A program made the position numbers and the translations under genes. A stretch of 64,000 nucleotides of DNA, from positions 434,001 through 498,000 of the forward strand of contig JAFCMP010000057.1 in assembly GCA_017506865.1 (NCBI GenBank), in the 5' to 3' direction. Under the pieces are notes generated by a model. That model was given only the letters and a program-made list of their open reading frames with translations, was not told the DNA's origin and did no database searches. This DNA comes from Tribonema minus (taxonomy: Eukaryota; Sar; Xanthophyceae; Tribonematales; Tribonemataceae). This document shows, piece after piece, positions 24,016 to 37,700 of the stretch. Numbering within the stretch: the stretch's first letter is position 1; each line of letters starts with the position of its first letter.

Positions 24016-27000
24016 ATGGACGGTGACAGGAGGCGCAGGCGTAGCCGCTCCAGGGAGGACAGCAGGTCCCGTTCTAGGGAGAGACGCAGGTTCGTGGCCG
24101 CCACCCTTACACGAGTTTTTTTTTATGGATCCGCTTCGTTTTGCCTGGACACCCAGTGCCTGCTGGATTGCCCTGCCCTGCCCTGCGAAAGGCGAAAGGC
24201 GGCGTGCACATCTTTCATATTTTGTATGCAATACCTTTGATCCGGCCTTTTCTCTTGATGTTGACCTCTTGTTTCGTTGTGCCCGTCTTCTTGCAGCGAT
24301 GGACATAGGAGGCGACGCCACAGGAGCCGCAGCAGTAGCGGCAGCCCTGCCAGAGTCAGAGATCAGTTTACCCCCTCAATCCCCACCGCTGTCAGTGCTG
24401 GCCTAAGCGCTTATGGAGTGCCTGCCCCTGGTATGCCCACGCCAGGCATGCCGATGCCAGGCATGGCTGGGCTGTACGGACAAGCCGCGATGGGGATCAA
24501 TCCCATGATTGCGAACATGCTGCAGCAGGTGAAGATCACACCGTGTAGAGCGTCCGGTTTGAGCAAAGTCTGTGTCATGAATAAGCCCATCGGCATCACT
24601 GACGTTCGTCTTGTTCTCCAGATCATCACTGCACCAGCCAGCCAGAGAGCTTTGACGGATCATATTGCAGGTGCACAGGACGACGGTGATGTCCATCTGC
24701 CAGTCTGGCTTCTACCTGATTGTTTGAATCAGAGATACCAATCTGCGATTCATCAAGAACCAAATTTGGGTTGCAATGCTCAGCTTGGTTGCTCTCCGTC
24801 AGTCCATGGCGTTGACTTGTTTTGATGAAGGCAGGTGGCTGTCAGACGTCGCGGAGCATTACATTATGCCGGCACACTGCTTTACCATCACGCCACAAAT
24901 TTTGTTGATTTGAAGGATGGGAAGGCCATCATATTCAATTGGGTAACATTCTGATGCCGTGGCACTGACTGATGTGTTGCCTTGTTGATTGCCCCAGGCT
25001 GTCACTCCTGGCGCGTTCACGCCAGTGCCTGACAAAACGCAGCTGGAGTTGTTTGTTGGCAACACGCCACCGAACACTTCGGAGTTTGTCCTGCTCAATT
25101 TCCTCAACGCAGCAATGGCTCAGGTATGTGAGGTTCTGCTTGCTCGCCCATTTCAGGTGCCAAGTCTTGCCACTGCAAGCAACTGGATTGGTCAATGGGG
25201 GGCTTTCTGTACTCACAATGCATGCATGATTGCCAGCTCGCAAACTCTGATGACAGGTGATGGCTCTAGGTCATGGCGCAGGTCTACGCTTGTTTGCCAC
25301 ATGCTGCCGCATTGCGCGTGTTGATGCAGAGTAGCGCAGCAGCCTCACCACAACTTTCTGCAATTTCACTCTTTTGTTAACTCTTGCTCAGCAGCACGAA
25401 GTCTGCATCCGGCTCTTTGCTTCCGTTTGTTCAACTTAATACATAGCGGATTTAATCTTGGCTAGCCAAGCCATAGCCGTTGCCGTACCTGCGCTGATGC
25501 TCGATACTAGAAGCTTGCTCGTGCTGGTGATGGCTCTATGGATTTTTAAACATCCACGTTTAGATGTTCTTGTCGGCAGCTTGGCAGGTCATCTGCTTGC
25601 CAACAGGTCAGACAGAACTCGTTTCTGCGTACACGCATTGATGATGATTGTGTTTTCTTCCCTGCGTGCTGTGTTGTCGCCAGGTCAACCTCAACACGGC
25701 TCCAGGCAACCCCATTGTCCAGTGCCGTGTCAGCAACAAGTTCGCATTCATCGAGCTGAGGAGCGTAGATGAGGTGAGGCAGTTTTTGAAGATTGCATGG
25801 TATTGACATGCTTGCCGGCCTCCCTCCTTTTTCACTCTTGTTCAAGTACGCTCAAAAGTCATGACATCACATCTCAGATGCGCATTCACATGCAAGCTCT
25901 CAGCTACTCATTCAGCTCCTCATTCCGGTCTTTAATCGATGAATAAATCGATGCTGTATAGCAGGGCTGATGTTACCAGTTCAGTGCTCAAGGATCGTGC
26001 TCTGCGGTGTGTTTTGCAGTCTCTTCATTGTTTTGCTGTATGAAATGCATGATGTCTGGCTGCATGCATCAAGGTTGCATCCAGCAGCCCGTGTCGCATT
26101 TGCATTTGCACCTGCAGGTTCAGTTTTGTGTTTGAAATCTGAGCTCACTTGTTGAGGACGACTTGTGCATTATTAGCTGGCATGAAGCATCATCAATCTC
26201 CACATTACACATATCATTCTTGCTGTCCACCAGCTATGAGACGTACCACAGCTTGGTAGTGCGTTCTGGCATTACTCACCTCCCGCTTACTTGCCTTGCT
26301 TGTCATTTTGCAGACCAACAACTGCCTCTCACTCAACCAGATCCCATTCATGGGCACACCTCTCAAGATTGGACGCCCCAGCAAGTACCGCGGCCCTCCT
26401 GTTAACTGCACAACTTGGCAGGCGCTGACGGGACAGCCTGAGCTGGCTGGTGGGACCATGATGCCTGGTGCTGGAGGCAGCATGTCAGGGCTTGACCCAG
26501 CAACTAAGGTGTACAGGGAGCTGTACGTGGGCAATGTGCAGCCTACCATGACTGAGGTGCGTACGCCAGATCATGGCATAATGTGAGAGTTTGAAGGACG
26601 TCAGCACGGACTTGCTTTGAAAGAGCTGAAGCATGCAGTCACCAGTGGTGGCTGGCAATAATGCGTGCGCTGCACCGGTGAAGTAGATGGCTCTGCGGTG
26701 GAAAGCTAAGCTTGTGAGATTGCACATGTGTCTGCTCACCCTGCAGGCAGGATTATTCGGTTGGCGAAAGCTCTCATATGCTTGCGGCATGCATGGTGGT
26801 AATGATTTTCAGCAACTGCTCTGCTTCATCTAGTTGCACGTGGTGGAACATGCAAGTCGACAATCGTTACAATTGAGCACGAACAGTTATTTGTAGTTAA
26901 TATTTTTTCTTCTCATTCATGGTTTGATCATCCAGCTTTACAGCGATTTATTAAGTGTTGTTCCATTGGCTGTCTCTCTTGCAGGCATCCATTGCAGAGT

Positions 27001-28917
27001 TCCTCGGGACAACGCTGCAGAAGGTGAGGGTGCAATGCGCTTGTGGGGAGTACCCTGTGTGCCACCTGCATGAAGCAAACTCGCTTGCAAATTATTACGG
27101 CGTCCACAGCATTGAAAACTGTAGTTTCATGGGCCAGTACTGAGTACATATTGAAACGTTACATGTAAGATGACCATTTTGCCTCATTTAGGGTGCATTT
27201 TGATAAGACCAACATTATCTTATCTGGTGGCATGTGCGTTTATGTGGTCGCACTGTGTGGAGTGCCTCCATTACTGAATGCTTGTTTGACAGCCAACAAC
27301 CAAGCACTTTTTCAACCGCTAAGTGCTATTGATGACCCACATTCAAATACGCCACCATCAAGGCTAATGTTGTGCTTTGAGCGCCTGTTTTCGCTCACGC
27401 TTTGACAACTGTTCTTGCACCTGGTATGATCATATTTGCATAGATGCTCACATTTTTGGTTCACTTTTTCGGCAGGTTGGACTGGCAACTTCTGCCCCGG
27501 GCAACCCTGTGGTCATTGCGCGTTCCAGCGGCAACTTCAGCTTCATTGAAATGCGCTCAATCGAGGACGCCAATGCCATGCTCAACCTCAACGGAATTCC
27601 ATTCATGGGCAGCACTCTCAGGGTGAGTGGGGCATGGCATGTTGCGCTGCACTGGAGTGCAATGTTGAATGCATCGCCCATCAGTTCGTCATCGACCAAC
27701 AACGATGTGCCACGCCATCGAAGCTGCATGAGTCATGTCTGACGCCTGACGTACCACCATTGTCTCACACATTGACTACTGCCATGGCACGTTGGACACA
27801 ATTTCTCACGTCACCTTCGCTCGCTCCTCTGAGCACTGCAGATCAGCCGCCCGGCCAAGTACGCAGGGCCCATGACCCCCGCCATGACGTGGCCTGACGT
27901 GCTGGCCCGTCTTGTTGCCCAAGGCGGCGGGGCAGACAAGGCCCTTGGCACGCCAGCTGCGCCCACGCAGCCCGCAACACGCGTGTTGAGGCTCAACAAT
28001 ATGCTGAGCGCTGATGACCTGGCTGATGAAGAGGGGCTGGCAGACATTGAGGAGGAGACCAAGGGGGAGTGCGCGACGTTCGGGCCCGTGAAGAAGGTGC
28101 ACATTGTGCGGCCCAGCACTACGGACGCGGCTGCGGAGAAGACTGCCACGGGCGTGGGGTATGTGTTTGTGGAGTTTGAGGAGGCGGACGCGGCCAGGAA
28201 GGCCATGCTCAGCCTGAGCACGCGCACGTTTGACAACAAGAAGGTGTGTTTGTGCTTGCAAAAGTGCTGGTGCTGATGACAATGATGGCAATAGTGACAC
28301 CTGAAGGAGCTCCTACATTCACCAGCATGAATGTGGCACTGATTTCGAGTGCAACATTCACTGTCAAAGCACAGAACATGGATGCCAGCAAATTGGTGCA
28401 TATCTGAACAGATGTCATTGCTGCATTTAGGAAGCATACCGTGGTCGGCGGCTGCTGTTGGGACTTACTTCGGTTATTCGCCTGCATATCCAGACTACCA
28501 GCCTTCTACCTCGAAGTATACACCAAATTCCAGCACAGGTTAACCATGCAGCTGATGATGAAACACCAGCAGATGCAGCGGCAGAGTTTATGCACCTGCT
28601 GCTGTACTAGAGATGCCTTCAAAGTGCTGCCTCCTGCTCATGTAGTCTGCAGAACCTTGCTATGTCTCTTCAAGTGATGGTGTGTAATGGAGTGCAACAC
28701 CTCTTGCACGGACATGGTGCCATGCTCATATCATTTTGATGTGGGCGCTCGCTACTTGATGTGGATTTGACTCTGATTTTAAGTGGTATGTTCTAGCTGC
28801 GTTACATGACTTTGTGCTCTAAGCAATCACTGATGCTCATGTTGTACCCTGCAGGTGGAGGTGACGTTTTGGCCAGAGGAGAAGTTTGCACAGGGTGACT
28901 ATGGCGACGGCCCCTAG
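24016..28917 (+). CDS. U2AF2: Splicing factor U2AF large subunit (U2AF65-like), complete, 9 exons
   Basis: U2AF65 binds the intron polypyrimidine tract and recruits U2 snRNP in the nucleus. Exons: 24016-24089, 24297-24528, 24998-25123, 25684-25773, 26314-26556, 26985-27023, 27476-27622, 27842-28243, 28855-28917 (stop TAG). All borders are GT-AG and phases agree. The start ATG opens MDGDRRRRRSRSREDSRSRS, the Arg/Ser domain. A Met/Pro/Gly-rich linker (PAPGMPTPGMPMPGM) follows. RRM1 begins LELFVGNTPPNTSEF and includes FAFIELRSVDE. RRM2 begins RELYVGNVQPTMTE and includes FSFIEMRSIEDANAML. The C-terminal UHM-type RRM starts RVLRLNNMLSADDLADEE, has the acidic helix and YVFVEFEEADAARKAM, and ends FWPEEKFAQGDYGDGP. 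About 470 residues, normal for the family. PUF60 or CAPER-type relatives are less likely given the RS-RRM-RRM-UHM order and the U2AF-like UHM. Confidence 0.93.
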
Positions 28918-30929
28918 AGCGCAGCTCAAGCAGAACCATTCAGGTCGGCGCAATGCGCATTCGAGCGTGCATGAGTAGACAGCTCGTTGTGCAGCGTCTG
29001 CCTTGGCTGACATGCTGTGTGTGGAACAAATGGGGTAACTGATGGAATGCCTGCACGTTGTGCTGCATAACATTCAGACATGCATCATTTTCACAAGGCG
29101 GAATTGTGGCGGCAGGTTGACCTGGGATCGCAATATCAGGCCTTGCTGCGAAATCAGATGTGCATGACTCTCGGTCTTGACTGCCGGCTAGCCTCAGCAG
29201 TTGTATTGTAGCATGCAGTGATGGTGTTGACGGGCACACAGCTGTCTGCTTGGATGACGCTGATCGCAGCAGAGGTCCATCTCAGCTGTTGCATGTTGCA
29301 GCTGCCATTGCTGCAAGCATCAATGCCCAATTTCTATAGCATGCAGACTTCGCACCCACTAAGCCTGCACTCTGTGCGTGTGTGTGCGTGCTGGTGCCAT
29401 GTTGTGTTGTGTCTGTTGCTTGTGTCGTTTGTGTTGTTGTGTCGGTTGTGCTTGTCTGCTGCTGTGTTGCTTTGTCAGTTGACTGTGCTGCTGGGCGCCT
29501 GCAGATGGTGCTACTGGCAGAGATTCAACGCGCAGTAAGTATCGCCCACAACATCTGTTGCATGCATGATGACAGTTTATTCTGTGCATATCACTGTTTA
29601 CATGCAGCTTGTTGTCTGCATGGAGCCCTCCAAGTCATACAACAGGCATCGTTGACATTGCGGATGGACAACCACCATGCTTGTCACTTACACGACGTAG
29701 ATTGGTGGCAGCAGCTGCTGAAGTGTTTTTCTGCCTGACATGTACAAGCTGTAGCTTCCCGTCGAGCTTCATGTCATCTACAGCGGTTCATCTGACTTCA
29801 TGTTTGTTCTACATGCATGCTTGAGCGACACTGAGTTGCGTCGATGACGTCCACAGTGACTCTGAGTTGCGTCGATGACGTCCACAGTGACTCGCAAAGC
29901 GAAGATGAATCTTCAGATTTGCCCACGAGCATACGCATCAGCCACTCCACCTGCACAAGATATTGCATGCATGACTGCCGCTTAGCTGCCGCAGCAGTGC
30001 CATTGATGCAATATCTGACCAAGATCATTCCATTTTGCCGCTTGAAGCGCATGAGTGCGGCTTATTGTGTTTCGGCAGTATATTGTATAAGCTTGTCATG
30101 ACTGGACGTGTATAGATGCGTTCCACCGCCGTGCCAGCGCAATGTTTTCTACAATTTACTTCCCAAGACCTCCATCCTGGTGCACCTCTTTACCGTGTGT
30201 GTGTGACCCTGCCGTGAGCTTTGCATGTCATGAAACCCACAGTGCCATAGGCTAATGGACAGATATAATGGCTCCTGGAAGCGAGTTCGTCTTGTGAGTC
30301 CACTTGCATTGCACACAGAAGCAAGCATTTACTGCATGTGTAGAGCCTGTGCATGTTCGCTGTATCCAGTGGCGTGTATGCACTGTTGTTGTTGCATGCA
30401 TTCTAGCCATTGGTGTGCATCACTGATGAGCTTCCCAGGATGTGGGGTAACCTAAGCTGGAGCTGCCAGGTCCACAAACAAGATGACAGCACCAGCTCTT
30501 GGCGGCTGATTGCCGAGTGATGTTTTTTTTTTGTCAAAAAAAGCAAGAGAGAGAGATATGCACTTGACTATTTGCAAATGCTGGCATCGAGGGCACCGAG
30601 GCCCCAAGGAGCCTCGTGATGTGCGTGCCAACCAACCAGAACAAGGGAACACACCCCTAGAGAAGGGACTCGTGCATACACGGGCCCCCACACACACAGA
30701 CTCCAACAACCACTCCCTGTTTGATTGTCTTGGGGGTGTTCTTTCAAAAACATATTCCTGGCAACATACGTTGGGGTGCTATAGCCGGTTGCACAACGTT
30801 TAGGCGGCAAGTACACACAACAGAGCACTCATTGATGATTCGCATGAGCAGACCAAGGGCAGGACATGCGTTGCTCCCTCGTCTCCCATCCCGCCTGTCT
30901 TTCCAAGTTGCCCCTCAGCTCAGTTCTGT
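28918..30929. other. Interval between U2AF and the LINE; no gene recognised
   Basis: The first few hundred bases must include the U2AF 3' UTR. The rest shows GT-rich stretches (29380-29470), a 31-bp tandem duplication (29831-29892) and T/A runs near 30520-30545, but no frame with conserved protein features on either strand. Confidence 0.55.
29831..29892. repeat. Perfect 31-bp tandem duplication
   Basis: The unit beginning CTGAGTTGCGTCGATGACGT is present at 29831-29861 and 29862-29892 without change. Confidence 0.9.
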
Positions 30930-30941
30930 GTACAACACCTT
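30930..30941. repeat. Left target-site duplication of the full-length LINE
   Basis: GTACAACACCTT here recurs at 40693-40704 immediately after the LINE 3' end, defining both element boundaries. The base before it is T, giving TGTACA in the original site. Confidence 0.85.
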
Positions 30942-31241
30942 CGAGTGCTGCACGGGCGAGCGGCAGGAGGAGGCAGCGAAGGAGGAGCCGCTGGCGGAGC
31001 GGCGGCGCGGAAGGCGAGGATGCACAGGGGACACTGAGGGCACAGCAGCACCGCACGCTCAACCTGTCGGCCTGGCTACAGCCGAGGACTAGAGAGCGGA
31101 TTTTCGCTCCACCGCGGGCCTGAGGCGAACAAGGCCAGACACGCAGCGTGGGTCGCCGGTGTAAGCAAGTAAGCCTCGCATTGATATTGCTAAAGCTACC
31201 TACGCACACAGCGACATCGGCCGAAGCACAAGAAGGGCAAA

Positions 31242-31273
<32 letters not shown>

Positions 31274-31761
31274 ATCAGACGATATCGCCGTCGACGGATC
31301 GGGAAGGGGGAACCTAGGGCACACTGGATCGCAGGGCAGTAGATAGCACTTCACCAGATTAAGGTTTGAACGCTTGCTGACCAGCTTGATTTGCAGCCGC
31401 ACAAGGGACCCCGCCTGGCAGAGACTGACTGCATTCAGCACACGCACAGACACGACAGGACCACGACACTGCAGCGGCAAGGACACGAAGTGCACAGCAT
31501 TGCATTCAGCCCAGCTGCCTTGTGTTGGTCAGAGGCAGAGAGCTTGAGCACACCGACTCGTTCCACCACCGCTCGTTTCACGACGGCGGGAGAAGCACCT
31601 CAACAGATACACCAGAGCAGGACGGGATCTTGAACTGAAAGTGGTATAGTTGTGCAGGGGAGTGTTCGCGGTAGGCAGCCGCGCATTCGAGACCGAGCCT
31701 GGGCTTTTTTTTTTTTTTTTTTTTTTTTTTTTCTCGCGCCTCAAAGTCGCCTTTCAAAGCT
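30942..31761 (+). promoter_or_regulatory. LINE 5' leader with a poly(A) tract and a poly(T) tract
   Basis: The leader starts CGAGTGCTGCACGGGCGAGC directly after the target duplication. It contains about 30 A at 31242-31271 and about 26 T at 31706-31731, roughly 435 bp apart, which could pair into a long hairpin. LINE leaders carry internal promoters in known families; no specific promoter motif is recognised here. Confidence 0.5.
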
Positions 31762-34700
31762 ATGGCTCTCCACTGGCTTACCAGCCCTGCCTCACGTGGG
31801 GAGGGGTCACCTCTGAAACGCAAACGGGAACAGCGCAACCACGGGCTGAATACTGGCTTGTGGTGGTGGCAGGTCAAAGCTGCACGCCAATCTGACACAC
31901 GCCGCAGACGCCGCCATGGTGTTGGCCGTTGGGTACGCCTAGTGATACCGCCGCCGCCACCGATCCCGGGCCCGCCGCCAATCCCGGGCCCGCCGCCGAT
32001 CCCGGGCCCGCCGCCGATCCCGGGCCCGCCGCCGATACCGGGCCCCCCGCCGATACCGGGCCCGCCGCCGATACCGGGCCCACCGCCGATACCGGGCCCG
32101 CCGCCGATACCGGACCCGCCACCGATACCCGGCCCGCCACCACCTCAGCTGATGGCCCAGAGCTCTAGACCGCGGCCGATGCCAGAGGTGCCAGTGTGCA
32201 GTCAGGTTGCAGAGCTGTGCAGAAGCATGCGCAGACTACACTTGTCGTCAGCCGACTCGGACGAGCCTCAGGGCAGTGGCAGCCACGCGCACGTCAAGAA
32301 GCGCCGCCGCCATCTGTCTAGCCCAGGTGCCGCTAATCACTGTGACAGGGGATGCTCACAGACGAAGCGCCCGCGGCATCAGCCTGCCAGTGACTCGGAG
32401 TCTCAAGCGGCGAGTTTACGGGAGGCACTGCCGCCAGCAGCGATGATTGTACTGAGCTTGGTGGTACTACCGCCACCAGCGGCAAATAAACGCCGTCGGG
32501 CGACACTGCCGCCGGATTCACCAGTAGCGACAACGCCAATGCCAAAACGACGTTCGCGGCGGAAAACGCCTTTAGTGACGGCTGCCACTGCCGCACCAGC
32601 GGCGGGGCCCGCACCGGCCAACCCGGTGGTTGCACAGCCACGGACGACTGTCACAGCCGCCGCTGCATGCGGTCGCAAGGTTACCTCCGACTTAACGGCG
32701 GCGGCAACGCCACGTGCGGCAGACATGGTGCCAAAACCGCCGGCAGGCGCTGCCGCATCAGATGGCCAACGCGGGGCAGCTGCATCCCGGCGGGGTCGGC
32801 GTCGCGGCGCCAGCGCCGGGCCGCCCCCGGGACGCCTCGGAAGCATTGGCAGCATCAACCGCCCAGAGTCGCCGTCTGGCAAACTGAGTGCGCTGGCAAA
32901 GGCGGTCACCACGACCGTGCCCGTACCGATGGAAGTTGGCGAACCTACCAGTGGGCCAGCGGGTCACCAGAGACGGATCACGTCGCGGCCTTCGCAGCCA
33001 GCTAGCAGCGGCGCCTCTCCCCAGTGGCATCCCGGTCCTCAGCCGATGGAGGTCACCGCAGCGGAAACCTCATGTACTGCAGACATGGTGACAACAGCAC
33101 CAGCGGCCGCAGCGGCTGCTGCACCGGGCGGCGAACGTGGGGCGGCTGCACCCCGGCGGGGTCGGCGCCGCGCCAGCGCCCAAAGCACTGGCAGCGTCAC
33201 CCGTCCAGAGCCACAGTCTGGCGGTGCGCTGGCAAAGCCGGTCACCGTGACCATGCCTGTACCGATGGAAGTTGGCGAACCTGGGCCGGCGGGTCACCAG
33301 AGACGAATCACGTCCCGGTCTTTGCAGCCAGCTGGCAGCGGCGCCTCTCTGTCAGGCGGCAGCGTCACCTCTGACGGTAACAGTCGCAACGGGCACCCAA
33401 TATCCGGCATCACCGCTATGACATTTTTGGCGCCCGCCAAGACACCCGCTGCCAACCGGAAGGTCAATATCCCGGGGCTGGACTGCCGCATGTGCGACAA
33501 GTTCATAGTGCGAGCAAATCCTCGGGCCCCGGGAAAGAATTGCCCAGCGGCACACGCATGTGCACACCAGCGCACGCGCCACACAGGGAAAGGGAAGCAA
33601 TTTGCAGAACTGCATGTTCAGCTTTTCCTAGACCATCGACCAATATGCGGCGGCCTGGAGCAGGTCTGCGATGGGTGCGGCAACCTCTTCATCAGACGCA
33701 CAGCAGCAAGCGCCACGACACCATCTGGTGATCTAGGGGCCCTGGACCAGTGCGACGTGTGGCGCTGCGCCGACTGCCTCGCAGGCCCGGTCGCCGCGAC
33801 AGCATGCACACTCTCAGGCTGTGACCGTGCATCAGGCCATGATCACATTGCTGACATACACACCCGACCAACGACATGCGCGGCGGCAGCGGGTGGTGCA
33901 GCTGTTGGTGGGGGGAATAGCCTGAAGCCAACAGCCGCGCTGCTCGCCGCCGCTAGCAAATGTGGTCCCATACGCAAAATCCTCGGATGCGAGCACCTGG
34001 GGGTAGACCCCAGGCAAGCCCATGCATCTACGTTGGACGGTGTGGCAGATGCGCCGCTGCCGAGACTGACCCGGAGCAGCACAATGGGTGTGCTGCCTGG
34101 CGAAAGTCGTGCTAGCGATAGCGGCGCAACGATGTCAAGCAACGATCGTGTGCCCAGCACACCTGGCAGTGCCGCAGCTGCTGTCGCAGCGGGCGCTCAG
34201 TCTAGCGAATGCCCCAGGGACCCGACGGGATCACACTGGCAAGGCCTGCTGGGGGCGGCTGGCGCACTCGCGCGCAGGGTACGTGCACTGGCCCTTGCCC
34301 CCAATCGGGCACGCGTCACGGTGCTTTGCGCTTGGCCGACGGGTACCAAGCTTGGACCCTGCCGCACGTCACGCCGACTGCATATGCGGCCGGCGCCCAG
34401 CGACGCGCCAGCAACACAGACCCTGCTGGGCCGGACTTCCTGCGCACCGCTGGCGAGTCAGATGCATGACCTGACGGTCACGTTCAGCTTGCTCTCCCTC
34501 CGAGAAGAAGGTAATGACCTGGCAACGGTGTTTGACCAACTCTCCCTTAGGGAACCGGTCGTTGCCAGGTCGCCTCGCCAGCCAGCCGGGAAACGTGGTG
34601 AGTCAGACGTAACGCAGGCTGGTGATAACAGCACCCACGCAACAATGACCGAGACAGCACCTGTCACGGCTATGGTTGCCAGTGGAAAGCGCAGTCGACG

Positions 34701-37700
34701 CAGAGGTAAACACAGACGGCGGACGCAGGAGCGACAGGCCCAGTGCGACAATTCTCGTGCACCCCTGGCACCAGCCACCACACCGCCGAGGGGCGGTGCC
34801 TCTGCCCCCTCAGCACCAATATCCGGGCCGGCGAAGGTCACCACCGTGACGGTGGCGACCCGGGTACCCTCAACCGTGTGCCATACAGTCACCGTGGAGG
34901 AGCAGCAAGACGCGCTGGCAAAAGCCACCAACTATGGTTTTTCCACTTGGCACACGGGCCTGCAGGCACTCCACAAACAGGCGCTTGGGGAAAACACAGC
35001 GACGCTAGCACGTGGTGGGGAGCTTCGCCCCGTGAGCAACGTGGGCAACGGCAACTGCCTGATTCATACAGCTCTACACGGCATAGGCAGCGTCGCAGTT
35101 GAGCACGGACTGCCGGCCCCAGCACTGGTGATTGCCATGCGAGAGGCACTGCTGGACGGGATGGTGGCATACGTCACGCAGGGGGCAGGCAAACAAGGGG
35201 CCAGCATGTCATCGATGCGTCAACTGACCGCGCATGCAGCAGCCCAACCTGCGTGTACACGTGAACAATTCGACACGTACGGGACACGCGCTCGCTGCCT
35301 CGCAATCGAGTACGGCACAAATGAAACGGACAGCGCGGACAGCGGGCACACGCTCCTGCTGCAACGCCTACAGGAAGAGGGCGTGTGGGGACGGCCCCTC
35401 GGTTTGTCTGTGTGGGCCATTGTTGCAGCGGTCTACGCGGTCTCGGTGACGGTGTGGCAGGCCGAGCCTCAGGCCACTGGCAGCACGCAAAAATCAACAG
35501 GGCTGGTGCTGGCACAACTGATGGGGCTGCCAGCGGTATTCGCACCGGTAACTCCAGCTCAGCCTGACTGCCATCTGGATGTGCTGTGGACGCCGCCTGG
35601 GCTATATACAAATGTGGGACACTTTGAACTGCTTGTCGCCCCTGCGGCAGCTCCGCCCTTGCCAACCACTATGACAGCATCGGCGACCACTCAAGCTAAC
35701 AGCACCCACATCACGGCTCCGAGTCGGACACAGCCCCGTACTGCGCTACAGTTGCCGCAGCAGCCTGAGCCACTGAGGTGTCCTTTATGCACACTGGCAT
35801 TTTGGCAGCTTGGTCAGAAAGAGGACAGCAAACAGCGAGGCAAACTGTCAGCTGCGAGCCGCATGGCACCGGTAGTGGCCCACTTCAACGGTGGTAGCTG
35901 CACGAGGTCGATGCTGAACCCTGAGGCGAGCACATCACACTGTCAGCAAAATCTGGCGGCAGCATACGCCAAGGGCATCCGGCAGCAGGTTGATCACGAC
36001 CCATCCGGTGACCGTGCCCCTTCAGGCAGCAGTACCTGCAACACTGGGGCACACCATGCCAAGCGTGTGCAGGAGATGAGCACCATGTATGGTTGCACGG
36101 CAGAAGACTTCCTACGGGCGGTAAGGAAGCTGAGTGCATGCACAGGTGCCTGCGGTCTGGTCCATATGTCAGCCAGCGCGGGGCAGAGGCAATGCGCGCT
36201 GACCTCGCCATGCCACACGTGTCGACGGAATGGAAGCGCCCCCACGCGCGCACGCCCGGCAGTACCCCCGGGCCAGTCCGAGGGCGGGGGTGCGGGTAGC
36301 GACGGCGCGGCCGCGGCGGCGGGGGCTGCCGCAGCGACACCTCCAAAGCCACCGGCGGTGCCGGCTAGTGGCGCTGCCAACTCAAAGTCCAGCAAGAAAC
36401 GCCCGGCGGCCACGGCAACCGGCGCGCAACGCCGGCGCCGAACGGCAGCTGCTGCGGCACCGCCTGGCAGCGCCGGCAGCCGCACTCAGTCTAACAGCCT
36501 AAGGCTGCAGGACAGCAGCCCCCCCCACGGGACGGCCGTGGGATGGGCGGACATGGACTTGGACCCGCCGGACGATGCCGCGTCACCGCCCCCCCCGACC
36601 ACCACCACCAGTGGCAGGCCCTCAAAGCCCCAGTCACGAGCATCCCTGGCTTGGGACCTCTCGACGCCCTCGGTCGTCCACGCACTTGACCAGACCAATG
36701 AGGCGGATCTACTGCTGCTACGGTTCACCACGACTGCCAACCCCTTCCGCACTCAGCTGCAGTGCACCCAGTGGGCACGGCTAGTGGAGCACGCCACACG
36801 ACTACTGGCGGACGCCACAGACAGTGCACGTGAGGCGGCACGGGTGCGCCTCCACCATGGTGCCGGGGCGTTTGCTCATCAGGTTTTTCAGACTCTAGTG
36901 CAGCGCGGCTACAGGCTGCTGCACCTGCTAGCAGCAATGGCCTTTGGTAGGCAACCGGAGGGAACCGGTATGCCGCCTGCGGCCCGGCTGGCAGCGTTGC
37001 TGTCTGGCGACTTTGCGGAGCTACTGAGAAAGACGCTGTCAGCAGCAGCGGCGCTGCGGGCCCCCAAACCAAACAACGCAGCTACGGCGTCGGCACAAAC
37101 GAACTTCGATGCCGACTGGACGGAGGCTGACTCCAGGCAGCAAACAGCATGCGCTGCCCTCTCAGGCAAGCGACGGGGGGTAGGCCTGGCTGCCGCACGA
37201 CTAGAGGCGCGTGAAGCATGCGCCCCAGCAGACGAGGTCACGGCACAGGTGCTGGCAGCAAAGCACCCTGAAACTGGCACCCGGCCCGGGGTAGTCGATA
37301 CGCCAATGGAGCAAGTGCGCGGCCTGGTACGCGACGCCCGGCGGCACTGCTTGCACGGCGCAGGGGTGGCAACGACCGCCGGGCCCGCTGGCAGCGGCAG
37401 TCCCGTCTTCGAATCGGGTCAGGCGCATGATCGCAGCGATAGGCCTGAGGATGCTGCCAGCGCAGCCGGACGGCGCCTCGAGGTGGAGGCGACAGACATA
37501 CTGTCGACCTTGTCCGCAGCAGGGGCGGGGAAGGCAGGAGGGCTGGACGGCCTACGCTATGAACACCTCTTGATGGCCGCTGGGCCTGGTGCACCAGTGA
37601 AAGCAGCCACCCGCCCCGTGGGCAGTGCCTCGCCAGGACTAGCTGGTGATTCAGAATCGGATGTGATGGAACCGGCATTCGCCCATCACCTGGCCAAGGT

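Noticed and set aside
24008-24406. Alternative plus and minus frames over the first U2AF exons
   Set aside because: They cross the first intron; the spliced RS-domain frame has consistent phase and homology.
31742-32168. Alternative short frames over the proline repeat (both strands)
   Set aside because: They are shadows of the 18-bp minisatellite; only the 2950-codon frame continues into recognised domains.
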